NCBI GenBank assembly: GCA_003254905.1
Contig: QANU01057563.1
Span: 72,860-136,859, forward strand
Source: Nissolia schottii
Taxonomy: Eukaryota > Streptophyta > Magnoliopsida > Fabales > Fabaceae
Direction: 5' to 3'
Length of the DNA: 64,000 nucleotides
Position numbers and translations under genes: made by a program. Of the stretch, positions 1 to 12,631 are shown piece by piece. The first letter of the stretch is position 1. Each line of letters starts with the position of its first letter. The notes below the pieces were generated by a model. That model was not told where the DNA came from. It saw only the letters and a list, made by a program, of their open reading frames with translations, and made no database searches.

Positions 1-1080
1 TTAAGACATCATTTACGAACTTAGCGATTTCTTTTAAATAAATAATTTTAATACGTTTTTCTTATAATTTTACAAAGAAAGCAATGAAAACAAGAAAATC
101 TATAGTTTTCAATTTTCATTATTTTGTTCACAGTATTTTGGAAAAACAGAGACCAAATAGAATCATCACTATTAATTTATGCAAAACTCTAGTAATAAGT
201 ATGACCAAAATCTTAATTGCTCTAAATTCAAAGAATAATTAATATGGGCAAGAGTTTATATTTACCAATTCGGAAAACCACTCCTTCCATAAGTCATCTG
301 CCATTGGTTGCCCTTTTTGGAGCTTAAGTCTGTCGATCAACCATAAGAGAAAAAAACCGCCATTGTTGGATTACAATTGAGGTTGGATTTCTGCTGCAAT
401 GGGAAAGGGGATTCAATGGGTTAAGGTTATATAGCTCCAATGCACAAAGGAACTTTGACACTTGATTAAATATAATTGGGGGGCTTAAATTAAATGCAAG
501 TGCAATGAGTGCATGCAAAGGAAAAAAAGGAATATTGGAGATACGAAAATTCCTCTTTTTCTAGCCATTCAGAAAAAGTAACGTGGAAAAAATAGCCAAA
601 TGATTATACAGCAACAATACGTACCCACTCGAAGGACTTTTTCGGCTGAATGCTTCACTAAAATCACCAGCGGATGGATATGAAATAAAATGTTATGATC
701 CATTCATTTATCTTTTTGAGTGTATCCTGCATTGTGTTTATCATTGAGAATGGTGATTAATTCCCTCGTAATAATTAAGTTCACACAAAGTAATAAAATG
801 TTAGGCATGAAATATTTTTCATTCCCATGAGTAAAAATTAAACCCGCAAACGATCTATTTATTTATCTAAAAACTAATAAAGTGTCACATTATTTTAGTA
901 GCTCCAATATTTTGGCAAAAAAACATTTAGTTGCCTAAATTTATTCATGATAATATGGATACTATTTTTTAAGAATTTAATTGTTATGCATGGATAATGT
1001 AAAGTTTTTTTTTTTACATTGTCATCTAATTAAATCATTCCACATAAGTATAAATGATTGACAAGTTCACCTACTACTTA
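1..1080. other. AT-rich intergenic DNA
   Basis: No gene, RNA or clear mobile element recognised. Short reading frames here have no domain and no coding character. Confidence 0.6.
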
Positions 1081-1312
1081 CAGAGTTCTGCTACACGTAT
1101 ACCAAAAATCATACACCATACATACACCTCGTACTTATATACATAAAGTTTGTGTTTTTTTAACCCATGTAATGTTTGTGTACTTAATTAAGTATAGTTG
1201 AGAGTATCATTTACAAGTTTATAATGTTTGTACACTCGTGAGAATAAAGTTTGTGCATTATTAATGGTGTATATATGGGTGTATGAAATTGAGTGTACAT
1301 GTAGCATTTTTG
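1081..1312. mobile_element. Small TIR element (MITE-like) with cacaaac(a/t)tt motifs
   Basis: The ends form an imperfect inverted repeat: left CAGAGTTCTGCTACACGTAT, right (reverse complement) CAAAAATGCTACATGTACAC, followed on both sides by ATCATACACC-like or TTCATACACCC-like sequence. CTACTTA lies directly outside both ends (1074-1080 and 1313-1319) and is the likely target duplication. The interior holds several copies, in reverse, of the motif seen in the tandem array at 26957-28283. There is no coding capacity. The superfamily is uncertain; a 7-9 bp duplication would suit hAT or Mutator. Confidence 0.6.
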
Positions 1313-1319
1313 CTACTTA

Positions 1320-3926
1320 AAAAACATACCTATAAAATGATTTAATTAAATGACATTGTAAAAAACTTTATATTGTCGGTGCATAAGCGCAATTAAACTC
1401 ATTTATTAAATGATTCACATTTTTATTAGGTATTTTTTCTTTTTCTTTGCTCTCAAAAGTATTGATACATATAAGGAAGATAATAATAATAATAAAAGAA
1501 AATAGTGTGTGAAAATCAATTCCTAATAAGCCATTCTTTTTTGTCGCCAATCCTCCCATCCATTGAATTTTGAAAAATCTAATAATTATCTTTTGAATTT
1601 AATAATATTACTATTCAATAGAGAATAACTTTCAATGATAATTAAAATTATATTAATAAAAAAAATTGGATATATCACGTTTAAATTAAGGAAGAACCTT
1701 AAATTAATAATACCAAACACGTTATTATTAAAACAATTTCAAATATTGACTATAGGAAGGGTAAAATTGAAATAAAAATATAAAAAAGAGGACAAAACTT
1801 GTTCTAATTGCTAACAGCCTCATCTTTATTTATTTATTTTTAAATATTTCCCTAAAGTTACCTTTCGAATAAAACCATTCACTATTCATAAAGTATATAT
1901 GACCAAATAATATAAAGTTAAATCATTGATGATTTCTTTATTCTAAATAAATAAGAGATATAATATTGACAAGATAAGTAAACATATGTATTGTCTTAAA
2001 TAATTATCGATATTATTATAAATTGTTAAAATTAATTTGTAAGGGCAACGATACTTGAAGTGAGATCTTTCGCTTTACAGAGTAAAATAAAGAATTTTAA
2101 CATTAGATCCAAAAAATGTGAATGCATCTTATTTTTTGCTTTAATGATTTAATGATAAGATTTCTCACTTTTGTTGGAAATTTATATTTCCAATAATTGT
2201 ATGTACTCATGTTAAATAACAATTATATTAGTTATTTATCATAAGAGGCTTAATCTTAGTAATTTAATTTTTGTTAAGCCTGTTGGACTCAAAGAAAACG
2301 AATGTGGGCCCAATATGAGTGGATATCAGTATTGGCCCATCAGGAGAAAATGGGAACCCTGATGAGCTTAAATACGCGGAACAATTATGGTCCCCAATAC
2401 ACCAAATCAAAATCATTTCTCCCTTCTCCCCATCAGAAGACAAACCTCAAGCACTAAGGGATTTGGTTGAGGAAGGCCATAGAACCCCCGGCTTGTTCCT
2501 GCTCAATCGCTGTGAACGTCTCGCAATCATTCAGCTATAGATACATGTATTTATGAAACCCTTTTAATCCTTAATAATCTGGCTTAATGTCGATCATGTG
2601 AATGTCCAACAACTTTATCCTCTAAAATGAGAGATTTCATCTTAGAAGATTAAATCTAATTTATAAACCAATTTTTAAATAAAGAAAATAATTGAAATAT
2701 ATATTTTTAGTACATCAACATCACATGACTCGTATATAGTACTGAAAGAAACAACATTGCACCAAACACGAAAATTTCAAAGAGACACAGTATCCTTTAA
2801 CCGCGGAATATGTAGACATGGCGAAGGAGATCTTTGCATAGGCATAATTTTAATAAAATGAAAAGGACATATCTGACGAATTTATTTGAAATGCATTCAC
2901 ATATATAATTAATTAATCATGGGTCTAATACATTTTATTTTAATGTGCCTAAATATTTTTTCAACAAAAATTTAGGGTGAGGCGGTCTATGGCTCCCTAA
3001 TCCTACGATGGGAGCCTGTCTTCTAAGAGTACTTTCATAAAGGAGATGAGTGAAAATTTAATTTTATGACATATCATATACGAGACCCTGATCTTTCCCC
3101 GCTCGACTGATCCCTTAAAATTAATATATCCTAATCTTAATATGAAGCATTAGAATTAGGTTTATACAAGAATTTTTTGCGACAACATGTATTCGGTGGA
3201 AAGCTTGAAGCGATCATGAAGAGTAGAGAAAGTAAAGTTTCATTTTCCTCTGCAATGCAAAATTACGTACATTACCAGCTACCATTACCGTGGTGCAGGT
3301 GAAGTGTGGTCCATGATAGAACTCTTCCAAGATGCCAAATACATGTCTCCATAACTGCTTCTCCTGAATAGCAACCTACATTTGCTACTAGCTATAGGTA
3401 TATGCTATACATATATATTCTTACACCCTTTCCCTTTTGGTTCTCTCATGTTTCTATCATATAGATAGATAGATAGATACCCAACACATTGAGCAATGAT
3501 CTAACCTGTCGCCTGTGGAACGAGTATAGTTTTGTTACAATGGTTTTTTTGACGTGTTATGGGGTAAATATTTTCTTTAATTAAATTTTTTTTATTTTAA
3601 ACAATTTTTAGAATTAAATTTATCAAATTTTGTCTTTATTTTATGACTTAATATGACATATTGATGTGCCATATAATCTAACGTGATAAATTAATACTTT
3701 TTAATACAATATTTGTAGAGAAGTGTATCATAAGCTTAAATGATCCACAAATCTCTAAACCCCTTATAAATTGGCTCTTTCAATGATTTGACTAATGAAA
3801 AATTTGTCAAGATCATATAGAACATAAAATTATGACAAAATTTGATACATTTAATTCTACAAATTGCCAAGAGCTAAAAAGATTTAGTATGAAATGATAT
3901 TTATCCCATAAAATACCTGAGAAACC

Positions 3927-3929
<3 letters not shown>
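1320..3929. other. AT-rich intergenic DNA
   Basis: Mostly featureless. At 2280-2560 a GC-richer stretch with a 73-codon open frame looks like an old LTR scrap rather than a gene, because no domain is visible. At 2050-2185 loosely inverted segments containing gtgagat and atttctcac suggest an old MITE. Confidence 0.5.
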
Positions 3930-3984
<55 letters not shown>

Positions 3985-3996
3985 GTTGTTGTTGTT
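3930..3996. repeat. (ATT)n microsatellite with (GTT)n tail
   Basis: About 18 uninterrupted ATT units followed by four GTT units. It creates a poly-isoleucine frame on the minus strand that is not a gene. Confidence 0.97.
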
Positions 3997-4173
3997 TTCA
4001 TGCGTGTATCTTCTTATTGAAGATAATAAGGTAACAATATTGCTACTTAGCGCAACACTTGTTGTCGCGCAGACACAGAATCCAACGGTTTGGGAGTTAT
4101 ATAAATAAATAAAATAAAATAAAATACTAAGAACAAAATAAAATCAACCTACAATGTTATTTTGTGTATGTGT

Positions 4174-4598
4174 TGTTATGGACTAGGCCCTAAAGGCCCA
4201 TACAGGAACCGGACCCAATAGTCCACGAAAATATCCAACCCAAACAAGCTTCTCCCATTTACATTCAGAGAGATTCTTGGACCGTGACACACTCCCTTGG
4301 CGAACATCACTCCACAGACCTCGGAAGGGAAATCCGAAGGAAAGAATCCCAGGCCAGCGGAATTCACGACTCCCACCCAGGTATTTAAGCCAATCCGGCA
4401 CACCAAGTACGACCTAAAGCCCATTTCCCCTTGACATTACCCAAGCATTCTACCTTCACTGACTTGAGCGTCAAAGTACTCGTAGGTACCTGTTCCGGCA
4501 CCCTGAACCCATAGAGGAGCTATAGGATCCAAATTGCATCAAGGACCTCACCTCTCGGTACATTGAAACTATCTGTGGGAACTTTTACGGCATCCCAC
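4174..4598 (+). mobile_element. LTR-like fragment, Ty3/gypsy-type, truncated
   Basis: GC-richer than its flanks. It begins TGTTATGGACTAGGCCC and includes a stretch (about 4430-4480) with CCTTGACATTACCCAAGCA and ACTTGAGCGTC, which recalls the 3' part of Tat/Ogre-type LTRs. It ends against the next LTR. It is an old broken copy. The family call rests on remembered motifs, so it is tentative. Confidence 0.35.
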
Positions 4599-6290
4599 TA
4601 ATAAGTGTCATGTTTACACAGATTCAACCAGTAAAATGACATGTTTGCTAAAGTTTTTCTAAAAATATCTGACTAAATTCCCCACTTTTGTAGGATTTAT
4701 GATATATTCTAAAGACGGATGCAAGCATATTAATTAAGGACAATCCCACAAAAGAATGAAGCAAAGAGCAAAGGGGGCGAAAAAAGGAAAAAGACATAAT
4801 CAGACGCGAAGCCGCTCAGCGGTAGCAACAGGTCGCTCAACGCAGAACAAGACAAGCACCGCTGAGCGAGATACACAGACCGCTCAGCGGTCGTACCCAC
4901 CAAGCCATTTGCAGCCAGCGCATTTATGACGCCAGCTGGCGCCGCCACCAGCTGTAGCCGCCATGACAGCCTGTAGGCGCCCCTACTCTGCAAACCGCTT
5001 AGCGGAAGGACCATTATCGCTCAGCGGAAAAGACCTAATTGCTCAGCGGCATGCCCTATCCGCTCAAATTCTTGCCTATAAATAGAAGGTCGAGGCACTC
5101 TTCCAAAGCATCCCTTCTCCCATTCAGAATCTATTCCTTTTCAATCTCTTTTGTACTTCAAATCTTAGGTTAGTTTAGTAACAAAGAGGAGGTCGGCAAA
5201 GGAGCCAAGAGTGATCAAGGAAGCACGGCGGTCGTTGTCATGACAGCATGAGAACGTTTCATGGTAAGCGTCCATCACCTTGCCTCTGAGATTCTCTCTT
5301 GTAAGATGGATTTCTAATCCTCTTGTTGTTGGGATTTTGATAATTATTATAGCATGATTGTATCCATGTAACTTTTGCGGTATGAATTTATCACTTTCTA
5401 TGATTTGCTTGAATGATTTTTCGCTTAATGCTTGTTTTAGCTTAGCTACCTAAAGCATGATTTTAGACTGCATGGTTGCGCGCGACAGCGGCATCATAAG
5501 TTGGAACTAAATCAATTCATCTGGTAAACCTAATTGCTAGACATAGAATTAGGGTTATTAGTCATTTTAACATTTGAAATAACGCTGGTGTACTTTGTTG
5601 AATTTGTGCACGACATTGACAGCATAATAAAGGAAACCTGATGATCTTTTCATGCTCGAAAGAGATGAACAAGTTAAGAACTGGTGGCGAGGAATCAATG
5701 AAATGATAATTCTGTTATACTAAGTAAATGGATGCATGAAACTATAATAGGATTCAATTCCCAACAAGCTTCTGGATCTACCTCTGATTTGTTGTCTATT
5801 TACCTTTTATGTTGTTTATTTATTTATCTAAATATCAAATCATCAATCCTTCACTTTATTGTTTAATTAACAAACTCAAGAATGGTATTTTTACAACTCA
5901 CTGTGGATACGACTATACCTGACTATACTGCAATTGGATTCCTTGTGAATCTGAAAGCTATAAAGAAGGATATATATTAAACGACGAGAGTGGTAAAAAG
6001 CTTTCAACAAAATTGGCACCGTTGCCGGGGAGTTACGTCATAAATACATAGCTTGAGTTTTGTTTGATTAAGCAATTGTGAATAATTGTAAATTACTGTA
6101 TACTTTCTATTTCTATTATCTATAAAACTTTCTTGTTCTAATCTTATTGGTTAGTGTACATTTTTCTTAGCTATTGCGAGGTAAAGCTTCCAAAGATCAA
6201 TTGCTATTTGACCCTGAAATTGAGGCTACCACACGAAAGATCAACAGTAAAACAAAGAAAAAGAAACAGTTAGCCAAAACACAATTGATA
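4599..6290 (+). mobile_element. Athila-like Ty3/gypsy fossil: 5' LTR, leader and gag start
   Basis: The LTR runs from 4599 to 6009 and is the same family as the LTRs of the nested element at 39492-46319: the reverse complement matches through the region with AAGACGGATGCAAG and the repeated CGCTCAGCG palindromes. A primer site complementary to the tRNA-Asp 3' end follows (6014-6031), then an untranslated leader. A short coding stretch from about 6177 holds the DQLLFDPEIEAT motif also present upstream of gag in the other copy; PEIE is typical of Athila-group gag starts. No second LTR was found, so this is a broken remnant. Confidence 0.75.
6014..6031 (+). other. Primer-binding site, tRNA-Asp type
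   Basis: TGGCACCGTTGCCGGGGA is complementary to the 3' end of plant tRNA-Asp(GTC) with one mismatch. It lies 4 bases after the LTR end, where the primer site of Athila/Tat-group elements is expected. Confidence 0.85.
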
Positions 6291-6589
6291 AGTATTGTTA
6301 TGTTATTGATCAAAAACACAATTGAAACTCTTTCTCGTAGATTAATCAATAATAAACAAGGTTTGAAAGTATATATCAACTTGTAGTGCGTAGGCATTCA
6401 TTGAAGGAATAGAATGCAAAATTTATCAATATCTATGTCATAGCACTTTAGCTGTATAACAATATAAATATAATTAAGTGGTTAAATATAACAAATAGTT
6501 AAACATGTTCAATTATAAGTAAACTCTTAAACTCCAAAACAAAATTTAGAGTTCAAAATGAAACTTTTAAAAACTTAATTTTTTTATAA

Positions 6590-6760
6590 ATAAAAAAAAA
6601 ATATTTCACGGGCACACGGGCTAGCCCGCAGGTCTAGCGGGTCGGGCCTAAATGGGGCGGACCAATTTTTAAAAAAAAATTTACGGGCCTATTTTTTGCA
6701 TGTAAAGCCCGTCCATTTAACCAGGTAAACAGGCCGGGCTCATTTTGACGGCCCTAATCC
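6590..6760. repeat. GC-rich transposon scrap (CGGGCC-rich)
   Basis: An island rich in CGGGC and GCCCG in otherwise AT-rich DNA, with partly inverted ends (gggcacacgggctagcccg and caggccgggctcatt). It resembles the ends of common plant hAT-type MITEs, but no target duplication was found. Confidence 0.35.
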
Positions 6761-7231
6761 AAATGAAGAGCTATAAAATTCATACGGACACTAGCAAATC
6801 CTCAAATTATGTACTGTGCTCATCAACATATTAACCAAGTATAGCCATTAACCACGTGTATCACACACTCATAATGAAATTATGGAACTGGTCCTTACTC
6901 ATAAGAGTGAAATTTATAAAATAAATTAAGAAATAGAAGAAAAAAATTTAGCAGGGCATTGTTTTTGGTAAATAATAATAATAGAAGTAGCATATGAGTA
7001 ATTTGAAGGAGCGGAATCCGACAACGACAACAAAGCGAAGATCTTGGCAATTTCATTTCATCAATCGCAGACGACAGAAGAAGAAATGAATAAGAAGAGC
7101 AAACAACAGGTAGAATCGAGGTAAATTTCCGTTCTCCGCTTCCATGAAGAAGACACTCGCGTCGAGTTACGTTTGGAGTGAGAAACAATTTCCTATTTTC
7201 TATTTTGTTAATTTTAAATTTTTTAATTTTC
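6761..7231. other. Intergenic DNA
   Basis: AT-rich. A minus-strand frame at 6895-7188 has no recognisable domain; nothing else is supported. Confidence 0.5.
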
Positions 7232-7360
7232 CAACCAGAACTGCCGTGAGTTCCCTAATGATGCGGTTGTTCCTTCTAACTGCCGCAGAACTTTAAGCAA
7301 TGACAATTTCATTCAACCGCCGCTAAATAATTGCTGCTAGAATGACATTTTGCTGTAGTG
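7232..7360 (-). mobile_element. CACTA-like transposon scrap
   Basis: Read on the minus strand it starts CACTACAGCAAAATG and carries repeats of the type GCGGCAGTTA and GCGGCGGTT, the terminal and subterminal pattern of plant CACTA (En/Spm) elements. It has only one end and no coding sequence. Confidence 0.4.
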
Positions 7361-7447
7361 AATAGTGCATTTTTCCGTCACAAATTTTTGCCGCAAACTG
7401 TTGTTTTCCTCTAACAATATAAATAAATCTAAATTCTTAATTATTTT

Positions 7448-7629
7448 TTTTAGGTTGCCTACCCGGAATCCAAGGTTTAGCCTTGACTAATCCGGGCCGA
7501 CCCGGGTCGCGCACCTGGCTATGGCGGGTGAGTCTCCTAGCGGGGATAACTGCGTTCACAAGGTCTCGAACTCGGGACCTTACTTAAGCGATACCAAGCC
7601 GCTTATCACTTGGACCAACTCCCGTTGGT
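7448..7629 (-). mobile_element. tRNA-derived SINE
   Basis: Same family as the plus-strand copy at 25950-26132: the minus strand has an A box (TGGTCCAAGTG), a B box (GTTCGAGACC-like) and a terminal A run, seen here as T at 7448-7451. CTTAATTATTTT flanks both ends (7436-7447 and 7630-7641) as a 12-bp target duplication. It is about 180 bp and non-coding; mobility would depend on LINE enzymes supplied elsewhere. Confidence 0.9.
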
Positions 7630-7715
7630 CTTAATTATTTTAAATGTTAAGATCCAACACAAATAAACTGGCTCTCTCTTGACCAAATTAACATCATGTC
7701 AGGAAATTGAAAAAT

Positions 7716-7716
7716 A

Positions 7717-7749
<33 letters not shown>

Positions 7750-7762
7750 CACACACACACAA
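7716..7762. repeat. (AT)n(AC)n microsatellite
   Basis: A run of AT dinucleotides, broken once by GT, passing into AC dinucleotides. Confidence 0.95.
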
Positions 7763-9355
7763 GGGTGCATCATATGGTCATCAAATCATCATGACACTCT
7801 GATAACTCCATTTCTAGCAAGAATGGAAGAAAAATAGATATCATTGGTTTCTCTGAGGACTCCATTTCTAAGAAAAGTACGGATAAAAAAACATGATCAC
7901 CACTGGGGTTCTTCTGCATGTGGGAAAAATTATCATTGACAACGATGGAACGCAACGAGAACTAGAGAAAGCTAAAAGCCTTAATTAATTCCATGTGGAT
8001 TCTTTATCACACCTAAGAGAAAGTGGAGTGCCAGAGAGCCAAGATTGATAATCTCGAGTTCAATGTGAATGAAAAAAAAATCTTTGTTGGGAGTCATGTC
8101 ATAAAAAAGGTGTGTATGATAGAGTATTTTTAGTCAAGGACACAAAAAAAGGAGATAAAAAATCTAACCTTAAATAGTATTAATAAAGAAAATAGAGATG
8201 AGATTAAAACCCTAACCCTAATCTTAAGAGTTTATCTCTGTCGTATCCAAATCTATTACTCAATGGAAAGGTTTTGATGGAATTCTCTTTAGGATTAGAT
8301 GTAAGTCTCCTAAAAAATTCGTCCACACGCAGTCTCTAACAAAGCGAGTAGTCAGATCTCGTTCTAGATCTTAGATGAACAACATTGATAGTAAGAAAGC
8401 CTCTAGTGGTCACGTGTTTCAGATGAAGAGGAAGATGAATAATGTCAAAGGGAGAATCGAAAATTGCACTAGTGAGAGGGAGAAGAAGAGACCGATCTAA
8501 TGATGATGTGTGCTTGGTGGATTTGGTTTTGGTGGGTGCTATAATAAATAGGTCAAAGGTTGCTTACAATTTAAACCTAGCCCATTGATTATAGGTAGTC
8601 CAATTGACCAAGTCAATGGCCCAACAGTTATATTAAAGCAAACCACTCATAGTTTCACCTATCAAAAAAGGAAATTGGATCAAAATAAAAATAACAATAT
8701 AAAATGCCTAATAGTCTTACACGTATAATGCACACAGGAGTACGTGACGTTGCTATCAAGCACACATAATATGACCTAAATCTACATTGTCCACTTGGTA
8801 TCATAAGTATTAGCTTGTGAACCAAATCCTTATATATAAAGACTTCTCTTAAGCTAACTTTAGAGAATGTGAGACTTATCATTTAGTCAAATCAAAGATT
8901 AAATTTAAAATATGCTCAAGACCCTTTAAATTTAACAAGACCTACTCCATACCATAAAACTTACAATCGGGTCCGTCAAATTTTTTCACACACACACGGA
9001 GGGGTAGGAAGAAAGAATTCTTGGACCATGCTTGGGTAGCTCTCTCCTAGGCAGATGCCAGGGAATACTTGGTCCCCTCAATTATAGGATTTGAGCATTG
9101 ATTTTTAGCCCAAAGAAATGAGAAATTATTGCGTGTTCTTTTTGAATTGGATTTAATACGTGTTTTAGTGTTTAGTGGCATTATTAATTATTCATTTTAT
9201 TTATTATATATTTTTAAATATCATAAATTAAAATTAATGATTAATCAATACTCCTTAAAACACATATCACATATTAAATATGTTTTAGGAACATGTAAGA
9301 ATTTCTCAAAAGAAATTAGTTAACAAATGAGTTTATTGTAGAAACATGATTAATG

Positions 9356-9356
<1 letters not shown>
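7763..9356. other. Intergenic DNA, no gene seen
   Basis: Mixed AT-rich and moderately GC-rich sequence. Around 8580-9070 (AAACTTACAATCGGGTCCG, then TCTCTCCTAGGCAGATGCC) it has the texture of an old LTR, but neither paired ends nor coding were found. Confidence 0.45.
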
Positions 9357-9391
<35 letters not shown>

Positions 9392-9398
9392 GCACTCA
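9357..9398. repeat. (AT)n(AC)n microsatellite
   Basis: AT dinucleotides passing into AC dinucleotides, independent of the similar tract at 7716. Confidence 0.95.
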
Positions 9399-9811
9399 AA
9401 ACTATTCTAAAGCCTTTGAAAATTTGAGGGGCGACGAGGTAATAAAGTACGAAATAATGTTTGCCTTGATTGAATTTGTGAAGTAAAATGTTAGATAGAA
9501 TCAAAATATTTGTCTAAATTTATCAGAATGATTTTACATGTATGTTAACTTTTAGATGAATAAATGACTCGTCACTTTATTTTTGTGTTTTTAGTTAATG
9601 TCATATCAGCAGTTAATCATTTAACATAACGATAAAGACTAAAATCTTACAAATTTTGTTATGAGAGACGATTTTTAACAAAAATATTTATGAGAAATGA
9701 AATACAAAATTCAAAATTTATGAGAGATTAAAAACATATTTAACTCATAATGATATGGGTATAAAATAATAAAATTGTAACTAGTGGCAGAGCATGAGAT
9801 ATTGTAACTTA

Positions 9812-10155
9812 GACTGTGTTTGATTGATGAAACAGGTCAATAATACAGAGACATAAAAAATAAGAGAAAAAGTCAATATAGTATTATGTTTGCTAACAAT
9901 GTACAAGATATACTTATTTGTATCTACATATTGTTTGATTAAATAGAGATAAGATAGAAAATACTCTTCAAATGATTTAAAATACCCTTATTACATTAAT
10001 TTAAAAAAAAACAAAAAAAACACATCATCCTAATCTAAACGGTTGTATCTCCGTATCCTGTCTCTCTGTCTCAGCAAAATAAATATACAAAAAATACATT
10101 AATTTTTTATTTTGAGATACAAATTTTTGTACCTATCTCCGCAGCCAAACGGAGC
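9812..10155. mobile_element. Tourist-like MITE (PIF/Harbinger type)
   Basis: Left end GACTGTGTTTGATTG and right end (reverse complement) GCTCCGTTTGGCTGCGG form a short imperfect inverted repeat. TTA flanks both sides (9809-9811 and 10156-10158), the 3-bp duplication typical of Harbinger elements. It is 344 bp, AT-rich and non-coding. Confidence 0.6.
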
Positions 10156-10158
10156 TTA

Positions 10159-11212
10159 ATGTCTTTACCTTTCTTGTCTTAAATGTTAATTACTGCCCTC
10201 TTAGCTCGTGAGTCTGGCCAAATTATTTCTGAGTCTCTAAGCATGAATATTGTCCTGGCGATGGAGACTTGGCAAAGTTTTTCTGCGACGAATTGACATT
10301 GATAAGGCTCAAGCCCCAAATAAAGGGGAGCACTCACAAGCATGTATAAAACAGCCACAACTTCTAACTGTAAAGCTACCTTCATAGAGAGAGATCCATT
10401 AAGGACTTGATTTCTCTAATAAAAAGACTTGTGTTTTAAGTGTGAATATAAAGTTTTAAATCGATAAATGATAAATTAAGTCATAAACTCATTATCTTAA
10501 AGTTTTAGGTTAACATATGATATTTAATCCGTTGTTATGTTTTTCACTTAACCCGTTAATTTAATCTCCTCTAAATTTTGAACTCCTCATCATCATTTTA
10601 TACCCAACAAATAGCTACTTTTTGAAGTATAGATCTATGAAGAACTTATACTCATTACAATTCTTTCAATGACTTATACTTATTACAAATGATACTTTTA
10701 TTGAGAGCCCTCCAATAAGAGAGAACTACTTGGAGAGGGTTCTGACCATATACATATGTGATCTTAGAGGCATGTTACTCACTTATTTTATTTGTTAATT
10801 ATATGGTAAAACATTAATAGAATAAATAAATCAATTAATTATTAAAGACTAAATAAGTATATTTTGGTTAAAAGATTTTCTTTATATATTGAGTTAATTT
10901 CGCTGAGTCAGTCACTGCTGACCAAGAGTAGCTCTTTGTTTAGCAAAAATGAGTTACCTTAGATAGAGTAATTGAATGTCTTTATCCTCTCGTGTAAGGC
11001 CCAAGATCAATCTCTAGATATCTTTGACACAAACAAAGCTTTAATATCATATATCAAAAATTGTCTCTCAAAAATTTATATTATTAAGTAAAAATAATTG
11101 AATATTTTATATTTTAATATTGTCCGATTGATTTTTTACTCAAATCATTGTTTTGAGCTTAGACATAATTTGATAATTATATAATTGGTGATCAAGGTCA
11201 AATTGAGTTAAC
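10159..11212. other. AT-rich intergenic DNA
   Basis: No supported gene or element. Short frames such as 10179-10385 show no domain. Confidence 0.5.
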
Positions 11213-11775
11213 ATTTCTGTTGAAATTCATGGTATCAAGAAGAGAAAAGAGAGAATGAAAATTGAATTTTACTAATGGAATTGAGAGAATGAGAAAAATT
11301 ACAAAATTCAAGTGGTGCAAGCCTATATATAGGCTCATGATAACAACTAACCATTAGCTAATCCTAACTAACTCACTACAACTACAGTTATCAATTATTT
11401 CAACTATATATTCTAATACCCCCCGCAAGCTGGACAATGTGCACTAACATTTCCAGCTTGGAAAGAACGATACAAGGAAAAATCAAAGACCAACACAACG
11501 CTAAGAAAATGATTGAAAACCAGCAGCAACCACCGAAGTTCCTAGTTCATGGAAGTCTTCGACCTTCACTGAAGCCCCTTCGATCTTCCTCCAACGTCTT
11601 AACGACACCAGTTGCAAATGGTCCCAACATGGGAACAATATCAAATGCTTAACCACCCACTCGGTAGAAGCAAACACAAAGCCATAAGGCTAACAAAATA
11701 TGAACCAATGCTTGGCCATGTCACACACTCCTTATTAAGAGAAGACAATACGTCAAACACCTTGTGTGCATCATC

Positions 11776-12031
11776 AACAAGAATTCCACCAAGGGCATTG
11801 GAAATTACAGGAATCATAGTTAGAGGAGTCCAACCATAAAAGAATCCATGTTCTCTCATAGCCTCCCCATCTGGAGACTTCAAAGTACTGGCAAGCAAGG
11901 AACATTTCTATAGTCATCAAATATGACGAGTGTTTCTTAACCTGAGATGCCCACTGGCACAAGGAAGAAGCCAATCTAGAAAGTACTGAAGCAACTAATA
12001 CAGGAACAATTCCATAGAATAAAATTTGATC
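11776..12031 (-). pseudogene. Captured fragment: nucleotide-sugar transporter (ROCK1/At5g65000-like)
   Basis: Inside element A. The peptides FYGIVPVLVASVL, SSLCQWASQVKKHSSYLM and GFFYGWTPLTMIPVISNALG match, from memory, consecutive parts of the plant nucleotide-sugar transporter related to Arabidopsis At5g65000 (ROCK1), an endoplasmic-reticulum membrane protein that moves UDP-N-acetyl sugars. The hydrophobic stretches correspond to membrane helices. This is a spliced-looking part of the C-terminal half, not a complete gene, and it has no promoter of its own apart from the LTR. It is a fossil passenger, broken. A protein search would settle the exact parent gene. Confidence 0.7.
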
Positions 12032-12449
12032 TGCATGACCACCAGTAGTACCTTTACTAGAGCCTTCACATGCCAAAACAGATGAAAAATCCATCGCCAG
12101 CGACTTTTCTGGCAATAGGTTCCCCAACATTGGCAATTTTCAGTAGATCAGCTTCCAACTCCAAGGCGCCAAAGAGAAAATCAATTTCAAAATGAAACAG
12201 AACCAACAGCTACAGAGAATGCAGAATCAATAGCAACGGCAGGAAAAAAACAGATCTGGAAGTCAGAACTACGGCCTTCCGCTGCCACAGCAGCCTCGTC
12301 TCTTCCGGAAGGCGATCTCGGCACGTACAGGCTCTTTCTTCCACTACTACAGCCACCTCGTCTCCTCTGCAAGGAGATCTTGGCAGCAGTCCCTGCAACA
12401 ACTTGTCCTCCCTGTCTCTTTGCTGAATCAGCAGATCACCATCGCCTTC

Positions 12450-12628
12450 GTCGACGAGAAAAGTTCCTCAATCTCGGATCGGCAGTCACGGATCTCGGCC
12501 ACATGGTCCTCATTGCCGAGGCTCTTCTCCTTCTGCTAGATCGACGAGACGATGTGCCATGACAAGCGCCTCGCGTCGATCTCATTCTCGCAGGCCATGA
12601 AGTGAAGGTTCGTCTCCTCTACCGTCAG
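12450..12628 (-). pseudogene. Captured fragment: 14-3-3 protein
   Basis: Inside element A. The minus-strand peptides LTVEETNLHF, DARRLSWHIVSSI, QKEKSLGNEDHVAEIRD and CRSEIEEL align with the conserved early region of 14-3-3 proteins (LTVEERNLLSVAYKNV, GARRASWRIISSIEQKEE, GNEDHV, RDYRSKIE). 14-3-3 proteins are cytosolic dimers that bind phosphoserine and phosphothreonine partners. Only about 60 codons are present. The fragment follows directly, within a few bases, the RPT2-like fragment, so the two captured pieces are fused. It is broken. Confidence 0.75.
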
Positions 12629-12631
12629 CTG

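Noticed and set aside
3813-4001. Minus-strand frame with a long isoleucine run
   Set aside because: It is the (ATT)n microsatellite read in frame; no domain.
7448-7629. Possible tRNA gene on the minus strand
   Set aside because: Same SINE family with a 12-bp duplication.
8205-8222. Telomere-like CCCTAACCCTAA
   Set aside because: Only two or three units; too short to mean an interstitial telomere. The same applies to CCCTAAACCCTAAA near 28528.
12187-12401. Two overlapping GC-rich minus-strand frames in element A
   Set aside because: Composition suggests captured coding sequence, but neither frame matches a family I recognise, so no gene is claimed.
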